A stretch of DNA of 64,000 nt from Chromatiaceae bacterium. Its GTDB lineage: Bacteria > Pseudomonadota > Gammaproteobacteria > Chromatiales > Chromatiaceae. This document shows, one piece after another, positions 28,029 to 36,044 of this stretch; the first letter of the stretch is position 1; each line of letters starts with the position of its first letter. The translations under genes and the position numbers were made by a program. The notes under the pieces are model-generated. The model was not told where the DNA came from. It did not search any database and worked only from the letters and a program-made list of their open reading frames with translations. Location: assembly GCA_024235255.1 (NCBI GenBank), contig JACKMT010000004.1, positions 62,001 to 126,000 of the forward strand, read 5' to 3'.

Positions 28029-28844
28029 TCAACGGCCCAGATATTTGCCCTCGCGCTTTTCCAGAAACGCTGTGACCGCTTCGACATGGTCTTCGGTGTT
28101 GTGGCACATGCCTTGAAAGCAGGCGCAGAGGTCGAGGAAATCGGGCAGTTCCTGACGCTGTGCCATCTTCAGCAGGCGCTTGGTCAACCGCACCGTCTGC
28201 GGCGGCTTGGCGGCAATCCCGGCGGCCAGATCTGCGGTGCGAGACAGCAGCTGGTCGGGGGCTGTCACTTCGAGAATCAAGCCCAGCTCGAGCGCCTCAT
28301 CGGCTTTGACCAGGCGGCCGGTCAGCGTCAACTCGGCAGCGCGCTGATAGCCGATCAGGCGCTGTAGGAACCAGGCGCCGCCGTCGCCGGGGATAATGCC
28401 GAGATTGATGAAGGTCTCGCCGAACAGTGCGTTGCTGGAGGCGATGCGCAGATCGCACATGCAGGCCAGGTCGAAACCGGCGCCGACCGCAGGTCCGTTG
28501 ACCGCGGCGATCACCGGCACCTCGGCACTGTGCATGGCCAGCGGGATGTGCTGAATCCCCTGCCGGTAGCGGCGCTGTACTTCCAGCACGTCGCCGGCGA
28601 AAGCGCCGCTGCGGTCGCGCATCTCCTTGATGTTGCCGCCCGCGGAGAAGGCGCTGCCGGCGCCGGTCAGGACCAGAACGGAGATATCCTCTGCCCGGTT
28701 GACCCACTGCACCGTAGCAACGATGTCTTCGACCAACCCGGTGCCGGTGAGCGCGTTGCGCACGTCATCGCGGTTGAAGCTGAGCGTGGCCACCCGTCCC
28801 TCGACATTGAGGATGGCATCTTTAAGTTGTGGTAAATCGTTCAT
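28029..28844 (-). CDS. Crotonase-fold protein (enoyl-CoA hydratase/isomerase family), atypical active site
   Basis: This 271-residue protein of the crotonase superfamily has the oxyanion-hole segments FSAGGNIKEM and GPAVGAGFDLACMCD. In true hydratases two glutamates act at positions equivalent to rat 144 and 164. Here they are Asp (GFDL) and Phe (FGETFINLG). The GIIPGDGGAW segment has an Asp not found in hydratases. The reaction is therefore uncertain and may be an isomerisation or thioester hydrolysis. It is the last gene of an RpiR-headed operon, 199 bases after the acyl-CoA synthetase, with a repeat element between. Confidence 0.85.
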   Translation of the reverse strand: MNDLPQLKDAILNVEGRVATLSFNRDDVRNALTGTGLVEDIVATVQWVNRAEDISVLVLTGAGSAFSAGGNIKEMRDRSGAFAGDVLEVQRRYRQGIQHIPLAMHSAEVPVIAAVNGPAVGAGFDLACMCDLRIASSNALFGETFINLGIIPGDGGAWFLQRLIGYQRAAELTLTGRLVKADEALELGLILEVTAPDQLLSRTADLAAGIAAKPPQTVRLTKRLLKMAQRQELPDFLDLCACFQGMCHNTEDHVEAVTAFLEKREGKYLGR

Positions 28845-28903
28845 GTTGTCTATTCCATGAGTTAAAGGGCAAATCTGAACAACTCATTCTTGAGTTAAAA
28901 ACC

Positions 28904-28986
28904 ACCGTCATCCCGGCGAAGGCCGGGATCCATAACCACTAATGGTGGTTGTTTCTCTGGATTCCCGCATTCGCGGGAATGACGGT
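28904..28986. repeat. 83-bp compound palindromic repeat (CGTCATYCCCG type)
   Basis: The ends ACCGTCATCCCGGCGAAGGC and the complementary GAATGACGGT form an imperfect long inverted repeat. Within it are three hairpins: CCCGGCGAAGGCCGGG, AACCAC-TAATG-GTGGTT, and TTCCCGCATTCGCGGGAA. Similar CGTCATTCCCGCG sequences are common non-coding repeats in proteobacteria and resemble the Neisseria dRS3 core. It sits inside an operon, so it could cause RNA processing or partial termination between the synthetase and the crotonase. Confidence 0.85.
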
Positions 28987-29043
28987 ATTTACCTACTTTT
29001 AAGGTTTGAGTATGCACCAATTGGGTGATCCCTATTATTGCTG

Positions 29044-31176
29044 TCAACCGAGAATCATCCGCGCATCGACCAGCGTATAACCGTCGGCGTAACCGAGAAT
29101 CGGGTTGAGGTCCAGTTCGGCGATCTCGGGATGCGCAAGGCAGACCTGGGAGATCCTGAGCATCAGGTCCACGAGTGCTTTCCGGTCCACCGGGGGTGCG
29201 CCGCGAACGCCGCCAAGAATCGCATTGGCCTTGATCTCATCGAGCATTTCTGCAGCATCGATGGCGGTCAACGGCAGTGAGCGGAATACCACATCCTTGA
29301 GCACCTCTACGAAAATACCGCCCAAGCCGAACATCATGACCGGACCGAACTGGGGATCGCGGGTAACGCCGATGATCATCTCCACACCGCCCTTGCGCGC
29401 CATCGGTGTCACCAGCACCCCTTTGATGTCGGCATCGGCACGATAGGCAAGGGAACTTTTTACAATGGCGGCGTAGGCTTGGCTCATCTCCGACTCGCCG
29501 ACGATATTCAGCTTCACGGCGCCGGCATCGGATTTGTGCAGAATATCGCGCGATACCACTTTCATTGCCAGCGGAACCTCACCCAGTTGATCCCGCGCCT
29601 GCCCCAACTCCGCCGGGGAACTTACCAGCACGCTGGGCGGCAGCGTGATAGCGTAAGACTTCAGCAATGCCTGCGCCTCGTGTTCGAGCAGACTGTTGCG
29701 CCCCTCGCTGCGGGCAGCGCTGACGACAGTGCTGGCGGTTGTGTTTGCAGCCGGTGCAGCGGCGGGCTGTTCTGCGGCGATTCTCGCCCTGGCGGCGCCA
29801 TACTCCGCCAGCGATACCAGGCAGCGAACCGCTCTCTCTACCGATTCATGCACCGGCACGCCCGCTGCGCGCAACGTGACCAGAGACTCGGTGCGCATGG
29901 GCGCGTAAAGGCTCTGCAGCATGATCGGTTTGCCGAAGCGCTCGATCATGCCCCCGAGCCGGGAGGCGGTATGGCTCTCGATCGGCCCCAGGGTTTCGGA
30001 GAAGCGGATGGCGTAGCCGCCGAACAGGCCGACGATCAGCAGCGCATCGACGCTGGGATCGGCCAGTATCGCCTCGGCGCAGTCGGCGAACACTTCAGGG
30101 TTGGCGTCGGTGCCGCCGGCGACATCCACCGGGTTAGCCAGCGCCGCGGCCGGCGGCAGGATCGCTGCCAGCCGCTCCCGGGTCTGCTGGCTCAGCCGCG
30201 GCAGTGTCATGCCTTGCTCGGTCAGTGCATCCGCGGCGATGGTAGCGTGGCCGCCGCCATCGGCCAGGATGGCGATACGCTTCGACGGCGGGGGCGGCAG
30301 CAGTGCCAAAGCCTCGGCCACCGAGAGGATCTGATCGGACTGGCTGACGACCGTGACACCGGCCTGCTGCAGCGCGCCCCGGGCGACGCCATAGCTGCCC
30401 GCCAGCGCACCGGTGTGGGACTTGGCGGCGCTCTGACCGACTTCGGTCCGGCCCGACTTGTACAGCACCACCGGTTTGATGCGGCAGACCCGGCGCGCCG
30501 ATTCGAGAAAGGCGTGGCCGTTCTTCAGCCCCTCGACGTAGGCGATCACCACCTTGGTCTGCTCGTCGTCGCCGAAGTAGTCCAGATATTCGCTAAATTG
30601 CAGATCCGCCTCGTTGCCGACGCCGATATAGGTGCTGAATCCCATATGCCCGTTGATCTGCCCCTCGGTGACCAGCGACAGCGCCATGTTGCCGGACTGG
30701 GAGAGGATGCCGATGCCGCCCACTTCCAGGTTCGAGAAGCCGACCAGATTGCACGCCTTGTGGGTGTTGAACATACCGGAGGTGTTGGGGCCTACCAGGC
30801 GCACACCAAACTGCCGCGCCGCCGCCACCATCTCCTGTTCCAGTCGGGTGCCTTCTGCACCCGCCTCGCTGAAACCGCCGGCAAGCACCACGGCGCCCTT
30901 GACCCCCTTCTCGCCGCAGGCTTTCACCATGGCCGGCAGGGTGCGGGCGGGGGTGCAGATCAACGCCAGGTCGATCTCCTGGGGAACAGAAGCCAGATCC
31001 GGATGACAGGGCAGGCCGAGAATTTCGCTCTCCTTGGGATTGATCGGAAAGATTGCGCCGGCGAACTTCTCCTGCAGCAGGGTCTGAATGGCGCGAAAAC
31101 CGCGCTTGGTCGGGTCTTTGGAGGCGCCTATGATGGCGACCGAGTTGGGGTTGAGAAAGTCGAGCGATTGGGACAT
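29044..31176 (-). CDS. NDP-forming acyl-CoA synthetase (fused alpha and beta subunits)
   Basis: This 710-residue enzyme joins CoA to a carboxylic acid with formation of ADP, or runs in reverse to make ATP. The N-terminal CoA-binding domain (about 5-130) and ligase domains carry the phospho-histidine H254 in SHTGALAGS. The C-terminal ATP-grasp part (about 490-710) has LLKSYAI, VSRDILHKSDAGAV and MMFGLGGIFVE. There is no acetyltransferase domain as in Pat/PatZ. The acid is unknown; the flanking crotonases point to an unsaturated or aromatic acyl chain. FerA of Sphingobium (feruloyl-CoA synthetase) is a family precedent, offered only as analogy. Confidence 0.92.
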   Translation of the reverse strand: MSQSLDFLNPNSVAIIGASKDPTKRGFRAIQTLLQEKFAGAIFPINPKESEILGLPCHPDLASVPQEIDLALICTPARTLPAMVKACGEKGVKGAVVLAGGFSEAGAEGTRLEQEMVAAARQFGVRLVGPNTSGMFNTHKACNLVGFSNLEVGGIGILSQSGNMALSLVTEGQINGHMGFSTYIGVGNEADLQFSEYLDYFGDDEQTKVVIAYVEGLKNGHAFLESARRVCRIKPVVLYKSGRTEVGQSAAKSHTGALAGSYGVARGALQQAGVTVVSQSDQILSVAEALALLPPPPSKRIAILADGGGHATIAADALTEQGMTLPRLSQQTRERLAAILPPAAALANPVDVAGGTDANPEVFADCAEAILADPSVDALLIVGLFGGYAIRFSETLGPIESHTASRLGGMIERFGKPIMLQSLYAPMRTESLVTLRAAGVPVHESVERAVRCLVSLAEYGAARARIAAEQPAAAPAANTTASTVVSAARSEGRNSLLEHEAQALLKSYAITLPPSVLVSSPAELGQARDQLGEVPLAMKVVSRDILHKSDAGAVKLNIVGESEMSQAYAAIVKSSLAYRADADIKGVLVTPMARKGGVEMIIGVTRDPQFGPVMMFGLGGIFVEVLKDVVFRSLPLTAIDAAEMLDEIKANAILGGVRGAPPVDRKALVDLMLRISQVCLAHPEIAELDLNPILGYADGYTLVDARMILG

Positions 31177-31271
31177 GTCGGTTCCTGGTTAAATAGTCTG
31201 GTACTGTGTTAACGAAGACGGGTTAGATAGTGATATAGATGTTTGACCGGCCGATACGACAGCGGCTGTGG

Positions 31272-32057
31272 TCATTCCCCCCTGAACACCGGTTTGCGCT
31301 TCTCGGCAAAGGCGTCCACGCCCTCCTGCCAGTCCCTGGTGGTGGTGCAGAAGGTCATCCCCTCCAGTTCGGCCACCAGGGCAGCGTCCATGCCGCGGAT
31401 AGTGCCGTGGTTCAGCTGCTGTTTGGCCAGTGCCATCGAGATCGGCGCCTTCTCCGCCAGGCGGGCAGCAAAGCCGTAGACTTCGTTCATAAATGAAGCG
31501 GCCGGAAAAACCCGTGTCGCCAAACCGATGGCGTGCGCCTGGTTGCCGTCCAAGCGGTCACCGAGGAACACCAGTTCGCGCGCCTTCGCCAGGCCGATGA
31601 GCTGCGGCAGCAGGTGGGTGACGCCGCCGCCGAGGAAGGTGCCGATGCTGATCTCGGGCAGCCCGATCTGGGCCGTGTCCGCCATCAGAATGAAGTCCGA
31701 TGCGATCGCCATTTCTGCACCAGCGCCCAGCGCATAACCATTGACCGCAGCGATCACCGGCTTGGGCAGCGAGAAGATGCGCCGGCAGACCTCCTGCTCA
31801 CCGTGCAGATACTGGCGCCGCTGGAAGGGTGTACGGCTGCCGCTGCCGTGCTCTTTCATATCTGCGCCGACGCAGAATGCGCGTCCTTCGCCGGTGAGAA
31901 TGACGGTGCGTACGGACAGATCCTGCTCCGCATCGTCAAGGGCGATCTGCAATTCGTCGTAGAACGCCTTGATCACGGCATTCATGCGGTGTGGACGGTT
32001 GAAGCGGATCTCGGCAACACCGTCGGACTTTTTGTACAGGATGGTTTCAAGGTTCAT
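31272..32057 (-). CDS. Enoyl-CoA hydratase family protein
   Basis: This 261-residue crotonase has both usual catalytic glutamates: GAGAEMAIASD (equivalent of Glu144) and GLPEISIGTFLGGG (Glu164), with the oxyanion loop FCVGADMKEHG. A true hydratase reaction is therefore plausible, adding water across a trans-2-enoyl-CoA. It lies between the RpiR regulator and the acyl-CoA synthetase on the same strand and is almost surely part of the same operon. Substrate unknown. Confidence 0.9.
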   Translation of the reverse strand: MNLETILYKKSDGVAEIRFNRPHRMNAVIKAFYDELQIALDDAEQDLSVRTVILTGEGRAFCVGADMKEHGSGSRTPFQRRQYLHGEQEVCRRIFSLPKPVIAAVNGYALGAGAEMAIASDFILMADTAQIGLPEISIGTFLGGGVTHLLPQLIGLAKARELVFLGDRLDGNQAHAIGLATRVFPAASFMNEVYGFAARLAEKAPISMALAKQQLNHGTIRGMDAALVAELEGMTFCTTTRDWQEGVDAFAEKRKPVFRGE

Positions 32058-32099
32058 GGTGTTCTCCAGATAGTTTCGATTACTCGGATGTACATTCGT

Positions 32100-33011
32100 C
32101 TAAATTTGTATGTCCAGTGCCGCAATCAGTGCCTCATGGCGGTTGAGTGCGGACACGGCCCGCTGTTCGAGCCGCCTCGCCACGGCGGATAACAGGATTT
32201 CGACCAACACCGCCGACGAGGCCATGCAGTTGCTGTAAAAGGAGCCAGCCGTCGGCGTGATGAAGGAGTGGGTGGCATTTGCGGCCAGCGGCGAGGCGAG
32301 CGAATCGGTCAGCGCGATAATCTGAATGCCTTGCTCATTTGCCACACGTGCAGCAGCTACAGTTGCCCGGGTATAGGGCGAGGAGCCGATCAGTACCAGC
32401 GCATCCCCGTCAGCCATCTGGGCCAGCCCATGAGCTACACCCTGCTGCTGACTCTCCAGCAGCGCCGCGTCATTGCGCAGCATAGCCAGCGCGTATGCCA
32501 TGAAGCTGGCGACGGATGCCGACTGGCGTGCACCGTGGATGCATACATGAGGTGCTCCGGCGATGATGGCGGCAGCAGCCTCGATGGCCACCGGGTCCAG
32601 CTCTTCCAGCATGGCCGAGATGTTGCTCAACTCCTCCCCACCGATGCGTCGGATCAGCTGTGTTGTCGGATCCTGTCCGGTCTCAGCGGTCAGCCGACCG
32701 GCGCGCTCGCTATAGAAACCGCTGCGGTCCGAAATATGGCGGCGGAATACCTGCTGCAGTGCCGCGAAGCCGGTATAACCGAGACGTTGGGAGAGCCGGG
32801 TCAGGGTGGAGGCGTTCACCTGATGGTTTTCAGCCAGCTTGCCGATCGGCGATACCGCGGTGTGATGCGGATCGGCAACCATGGCGGCGAGGGTTCGCAG
32901 GGTTCGCCCACCCAGATGGATCTGCGCTTTACCGCTGCTGATGTCAGCGACCAACGCTTTCAGCCCGGATAGTGTACTTGGTGGCATAGCCGTATCTGTT
33001 TGCTTGTGCAT
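32100..33011 (-). CDS. RpiR-family transcriptional regulator
   Basis: From the ATG at 33011 (AGGAGA upstream) the protein has 303 residues; a longer frame to 33137 adds an A/T-rich translated leader with no ribosome-binding site. The N-terminal HTH includes KLAENHQVNASTLTRLSQRLGYTGFAALQQVFRRH. A SIS domain follows (about 135-270) with HGARQSASVASFMAYAL and IGSSPYTRATVAAARVANEQG, normally a sugar-phosphate or related ligand pocket. RpiR proteins usually control adjacent catabolic genes, so it probably senses an intermediate of the downstream acyl-CoA pathway. Confidence 0.9.
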   Translation of the reverse strand: MHKQTDTAMPPSTLSGLKALVADISSGKAQIHLGGRTLRTLAAMVADPHHTAVSPIGKLAENHQVNASTLTRLSQRLGYTGFAALQQVFRRHISDRSGFYSERAGRLTAETGQDPTTQLIRRIGGEELSNISAMLEELDPVAIEAAAAIIAGAPHVCIHGARQSASVASFMAYALAMLRNDAALLESQQQGVAHGLAQMADGDALVLIGSSPYTRATVAAARVANEQGIQIIALTDSLASPLAANATHSFITPTAGSFYSNCMASSAVLVEILLSAVARRLEQRAVSALNRHEALIAALDIQI

Positions 33012-33053
33012 GGCGGGTTCTCCTGTTACTGAACACTTTAGCGGTCTCGAAAA

Positions 33054-33105
33054 AAAATGCAATAAAAAAATGCATAATTTATAAAATGCAAAAATAATTG
33101 CTTTT
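33054..33105. promoter_or_regulatory. A/T-rich region with repeated ATGC(A) motifs before the RpiR gene
   Basis: Three AT-flanked ATGC motifs occur at 33057, 33070 and 33086 (AAAATGCA-like), and a fourth ATTGC at 33097, all embedded in A-tracts directly upstream of the regulator start. They could be operator half-sites or simply part of an A/T-rich promoter. Spacing is irregular (13 and 16 bases), so I call this only a candidate regulatory region. Confidence 0.4.
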
Positions 33106-33164
33106 TTAAGACGATATAGACCAGCGACGGTGCCCACAAAGACCGTGGTCTGACCCTGTTTTCT

Positions 33165-33383
33165 CTATTCGAGGTGGCTTAACACCTGAGATACCGCTAC
33201 GTCGGCTCGCGCCGGTGCCGGTTTCGTTGCCCAGAGCATCCGCACTCCCCAGGTAATGGACATCAGACAGACGGCAAGTGCAGCGGGATCTTTGTCGGCT
33301 GGGAGTTCGCCGATGTCGCGCGCAGTGCTCAAAGCCTCGCTGAAACAGGCTTCGAAGGGAGAAAGGGTAAAACCTTTTGTGAC
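33165..33383 (-). pseudogene. C-terminal remnant of a TetR-family regulator
   Basis: Reading leftward, an open frame that ends in TAG at 33165-33167 encodes FEACFSEALSTARDIGELP followed by ADKDPAALAVCLMSITWG and a short tail. This is the typical C-terminal end of TetR regulators (GELPAD.DPxALA...). No HTH domain or plausible start precedes it; the frame is closed by a TAA at 33423-33425. The 5' part of the gene has been lost, with hairpin sequences now lying there. Confidence 0.65.
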
Positions 33384-33435
33384 ACCCTCCGAAGAGAGAG
33401 GGTATTCGTTACTGAATTGACTTTATTCAGAAATA

Positions 33436-33535
33436 TCCCGCCGCTTGCAGCGGGAACAAAACCATGGGGTTTTCAAAGGGGAGAAGTGTTGCTCTCCCCT
33501 TTGGTCGTCAGCGAGGTGTTATACCTCGTTGACGA
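33436..33535. repeat. Cluster of three hairpins (REP-like), downstream of the repeat-protein gene
   Basis: Three hairpins follow one another: TCCCGC/GCGGGA (near 33435-33455), a perfect 11-base stem CAAAGGGGAGA/TCTCCCCTTTG (33474-33484 and 33493-33503), and a 13-base stem with one mismatch, TCGTCAGCGAGGT/ACCTCGTTGACGA (33505-33517 and 33523-33535). The middle unit and the following GGTCG recur in altered form at 61487-61527. The cluster may terminate or stabilise the leftward transcript of the 779-residue protein that ends at 33561. Confidence 0.75.
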
Positions 33536-33560
33536 TCTAACCTTAATTTTCAGAGGCGTC

Positions 33561-35900
33561 TCAATGCTTATGGCCGCGTAGGCTGTGGCCGAATTTCGCG
33601 CGTCTGCTGAGTTCAAAAATTTCATGGTCGCCCGGTCCGTTCATTTTGGTGGCGAGCGCATCGAACTCCTTTTTTGCCCATTCGCCGTCTTTGAAAAGGC
33701 TCAGTATGCCCTCGGCCCAGGCCAGCTGCTGGCGGGGGTTGGTGAACTGTTCGCGGGCACCGGCGTAGAGATCTCGGATGCCTCCGGTATCGCTGCTGAT
33801 GGTGAGCAGCCGGTTGACCACCTGCTGCATCTGCTGCGGGGTGGCGCAGCTCTCCAGCGCCTTGTTAAAGCACCCGCTGGCTTGATTCGAGTCGCCGATC
33901 TGGCCCGCAAGTTCACCCATGTGCGCCCAGAAAAAGCGGTCGCCGCCGGCTCTTCCGGCAGTTTCCAGCAAACGTTTTGCGCCTTCGGTGTCAGCCAGGT
34001 CCTGATGCACAGCAGCAGCCAGTTTTGTGAAGTCATAGCCGTTGGCATTGTCAGCGGAGTTTAGTTTTTCCTCCCACGCCTGATAGTAGCCCTTTGCCAA
34101 CTCCCGCCCCTCGTCCGGCAGATAGCGGACCGCACTGCGGCCAACGCTGCGTACATCGCCAAAACCGCGGCACTGCTGCGCCATTGACGCGAGCAGCTTT
34201 CTGGCCCAGTCACTGTCCTTCAGGTGCGTCGCGATGGCCTTTACCAGACTGCCGGCCCGGTTCAGGTCGAAGCCCTGCGCCTCCATCATCTTTTCCGCGC
34301 TGTCGAGCAGCTTGCGGGCGTAATGCACGTCATCGAGTTCAGCCATCACATCATCGGTCAGTTGCATCATCTTGATGAAGTTGTCCGCTTTACTCTCCCG
34401 CTTCTGAAAGACCGCGTACTTGGCCTGATTGGCTTCCCGCAGCGCCAACTTCTGCTGTACCAGAGCAGTCCACTCTTTGTCGTCGGCAAAGTGATTTTCA
34501 ACCGCCTGCAGCACATTCTTCATTTCGCCGACGCTGGTTACCTGCTCTTCGGCCGATTGCAGCAGCGGCCGACACATCTTGGCGTCGCCCAACACGCTCA
34601 TGACACGTTCGCAAACTGACAGCAGTTCCGGCGATCCGGATGCCTGCTCGGCTGCCTTGGCCAGGATATCGCGGCAGAAATCCTTGTCTGCGGTGTTGCT
34701 CTCCACCTGCTCCAGCAGCTTCAGATACTGGCCGAAATCGGTCAGTCTGGAGAACGCTTTGCGATAGACTTCGGTGGCCTTGCCCTTTTCTTCCAGCTGT
34801 TTGGCCAGATCGCCGGCCAGCGAGATCAGATCGTTGGGCTGATCCATGGTCTCCGATGCACGCAGGTAGATGTCCGCCGCGTACTCACGGTCACCCATGG
34901 CATCGAGCACGGTCTGTGCGAGTTTGCGCAGTTCTGTGGTGCCCGAACTCTTCTGCTCCACTTTGGCGAACACAGTTTTTGCCAGCGTGGAGTCACCGAT
35001 CTCCTTACCGATTTTAGCGCCCAGGTTGAGCAGCGCCGCTTTATCGTTCAGGTCGGGCAGCGCCTGCTTAAATGCTGCCAACGCTGCTTCCTTGTCCTGC
35101 AGCAGGTCCCAATAACCGTTGCCCAGATCGAACTGCTCCTCGCCGGTCATTGCGTAGTCGGCCGCCTGCGCCATCAGATTTTTGACCTGATCCTGATCGC
35201 CCAGAATATTCTTGAAGCCGGTGGCCAGCTGGGCGAAATCCTTGGGGAACTGGCAGCTGCTCTCCGCCTCTTCCAGTGTCGACCTGGCCCAATCATTGTC
35301 GTCAAACAGCTGTTTGATCTGTTCGGCGTAGCTGAGCGTATCCGCTATGCCGCTGAGATAGCGCTCGGCTTTTTTGAGAAAGGTTTTGGCGGTGTCGGTT
35401 TCACCGGCGTCGATCAAGGTTTTGACCAGCTTGCTGTAGTCCGCCAGGCTCTTGGCGTTGGCGTCGACCTTGGCGAGCAGTTCGGCCGCAAGTGCGTCGT
35501 CTTTCAGGTCATTGGCGGCATAGCCGGAGATGGTCAGGTATTCGTTGGGTTTGGAGGCTTCGTCGGCGGCACGCTGCAGCAGCGCTTTCGCCTTCTCGAC
35601 CTGATCGGTGTTGACCGCCAGGCTGTGGCCGACGGCGGCAAACTCCATCGCCTCGAAACACATCTCCTCGGCCTGTGCGTAGATGCTCATGGCGAACTCC
35701 CGGTCGTCGAGTCCCAATGCGCACTCTGCGACTGCGATATAGTCGGGGGGCATCTGAGCAGCCGTTTCACCCTGTTCCAACAGGTATTTGGCGTACGCTT
35801 TGTCTGCCGGGTCAGTTAATGCTTCTGCTGCCAGTGCGGCAAACTCCTGGGCCGAGGTGCAATTTGATTCTCTGGGTGCGAGCGTCTCTTTCAGTGCCAT
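33561..35900 (-). CDS. Large solenoid protein of about 21 tandem 34-residue helical repeats
   Basis: I do not recognise this 779-residue protein by name. It is built almost entirely of repeats of 33-36 residues, roughly x-x-L-x-x-L-A-x-x-V-x-x-x-L-x-D-x-x-x-A-(K/R)-x-L-L-x-x-A-E. Examples are DDNDWARSTLEEAES, LKDSDWARKLLASMAQ and FKDGEWAKKEFDALAT. Repeat length and pattern suggest a TPR- or Sel1-like superhelix used for protein binding. There is no signal peptide or membrane helix, so it is probably cytoplasmic. A few repeats (about 510-570) are longer. It lies downstream of the oxidase operon on the same strand, 143 bases after ctaB, in the position where ctaA is often found. Confidence 0.85.
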   Translation of the reverse strand: MALKETLAPRESNCTSAQEFAALAAEALTDPADKAYAKYLLEQGETAAQMPPDYIAVAECALGLDDREFAMSIYAQAEEMCFEAMEFAAVGHSLAVNTDQVEKAKALLQRAADEASKPNEYLTISGYAANDLKDDALAAELLAKVDANAKSLADYSKLVKTLIDAGETDTAKTFLKKAERYLSGIADTLSYAEQIKQLFDDNDWARSTLEEAESSCQFPKDFAQLATGFKNILGDQDQVKNLMAQAADYAMTGEEQFDLGNGYWDLLQDKEAALAAFKQALPDLNDKAALLNLGAKIGKEIGDSTLAKTVFAKVEQKSSGTTELRKLAQTVLDAMGDREYAADIYLRASETMDQPNDLISLAGDLAKQLEEKGKATEVYRKAFSRLTDFGQYLKLLEQVESNTADKDFCRDILAKAAEQASGSPELLSVCERVMSVLGDAKMCRPLLQSAEEQVTSVGEMKNVLQAVENHFADDKEWTALVQQKLALREANQAKYAVFQKRESKADNFIKMMQLTDDVMAELDDVHYARKLLDSAEKMMEAQGFDLNRAGSLVKAIATHLKDSDWARKLLASMAQQCRGFGDVRSVGRSAVRYLPDEGRELAKGYYQAWEEKLNSADNANGYDFTKLAAAVHQDLADTEGAKRLLETAGRAGGDRFFWAHMGELAGQIGDSNQASGCFNKALESCATPQQMQQVVNRLLTISSDTGGIRDLYAGAREQFTNPRQQLAWAEGILSLFKDGEWAKKEFDALATKMNGPGDHEIFELSRRAKFGHSLRGHKH

Positions 35901-36044
35901 GATCTGTCCTCTGCCGTCTATGCTGGAAACAATAGGGGAAGGGTGCGTTGCAGTGTTGCAGGATCAACCTGCGGCACGCAGCCGCTAAATAACCCCTGAT
36001 TCTAAAAAATAAATTGTGTGGCGCACAAACAAAATCGACTGAGT

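Noticed and set aside
29479..31212. 577-codon open frame on the + strand opposite the acyl-CoA synthetase
   Set aside because: The opposite strand encodes a clear NDP-forming synthetase with catalytic motifs; the + strand product is low-complexity and has no recognisable fold.
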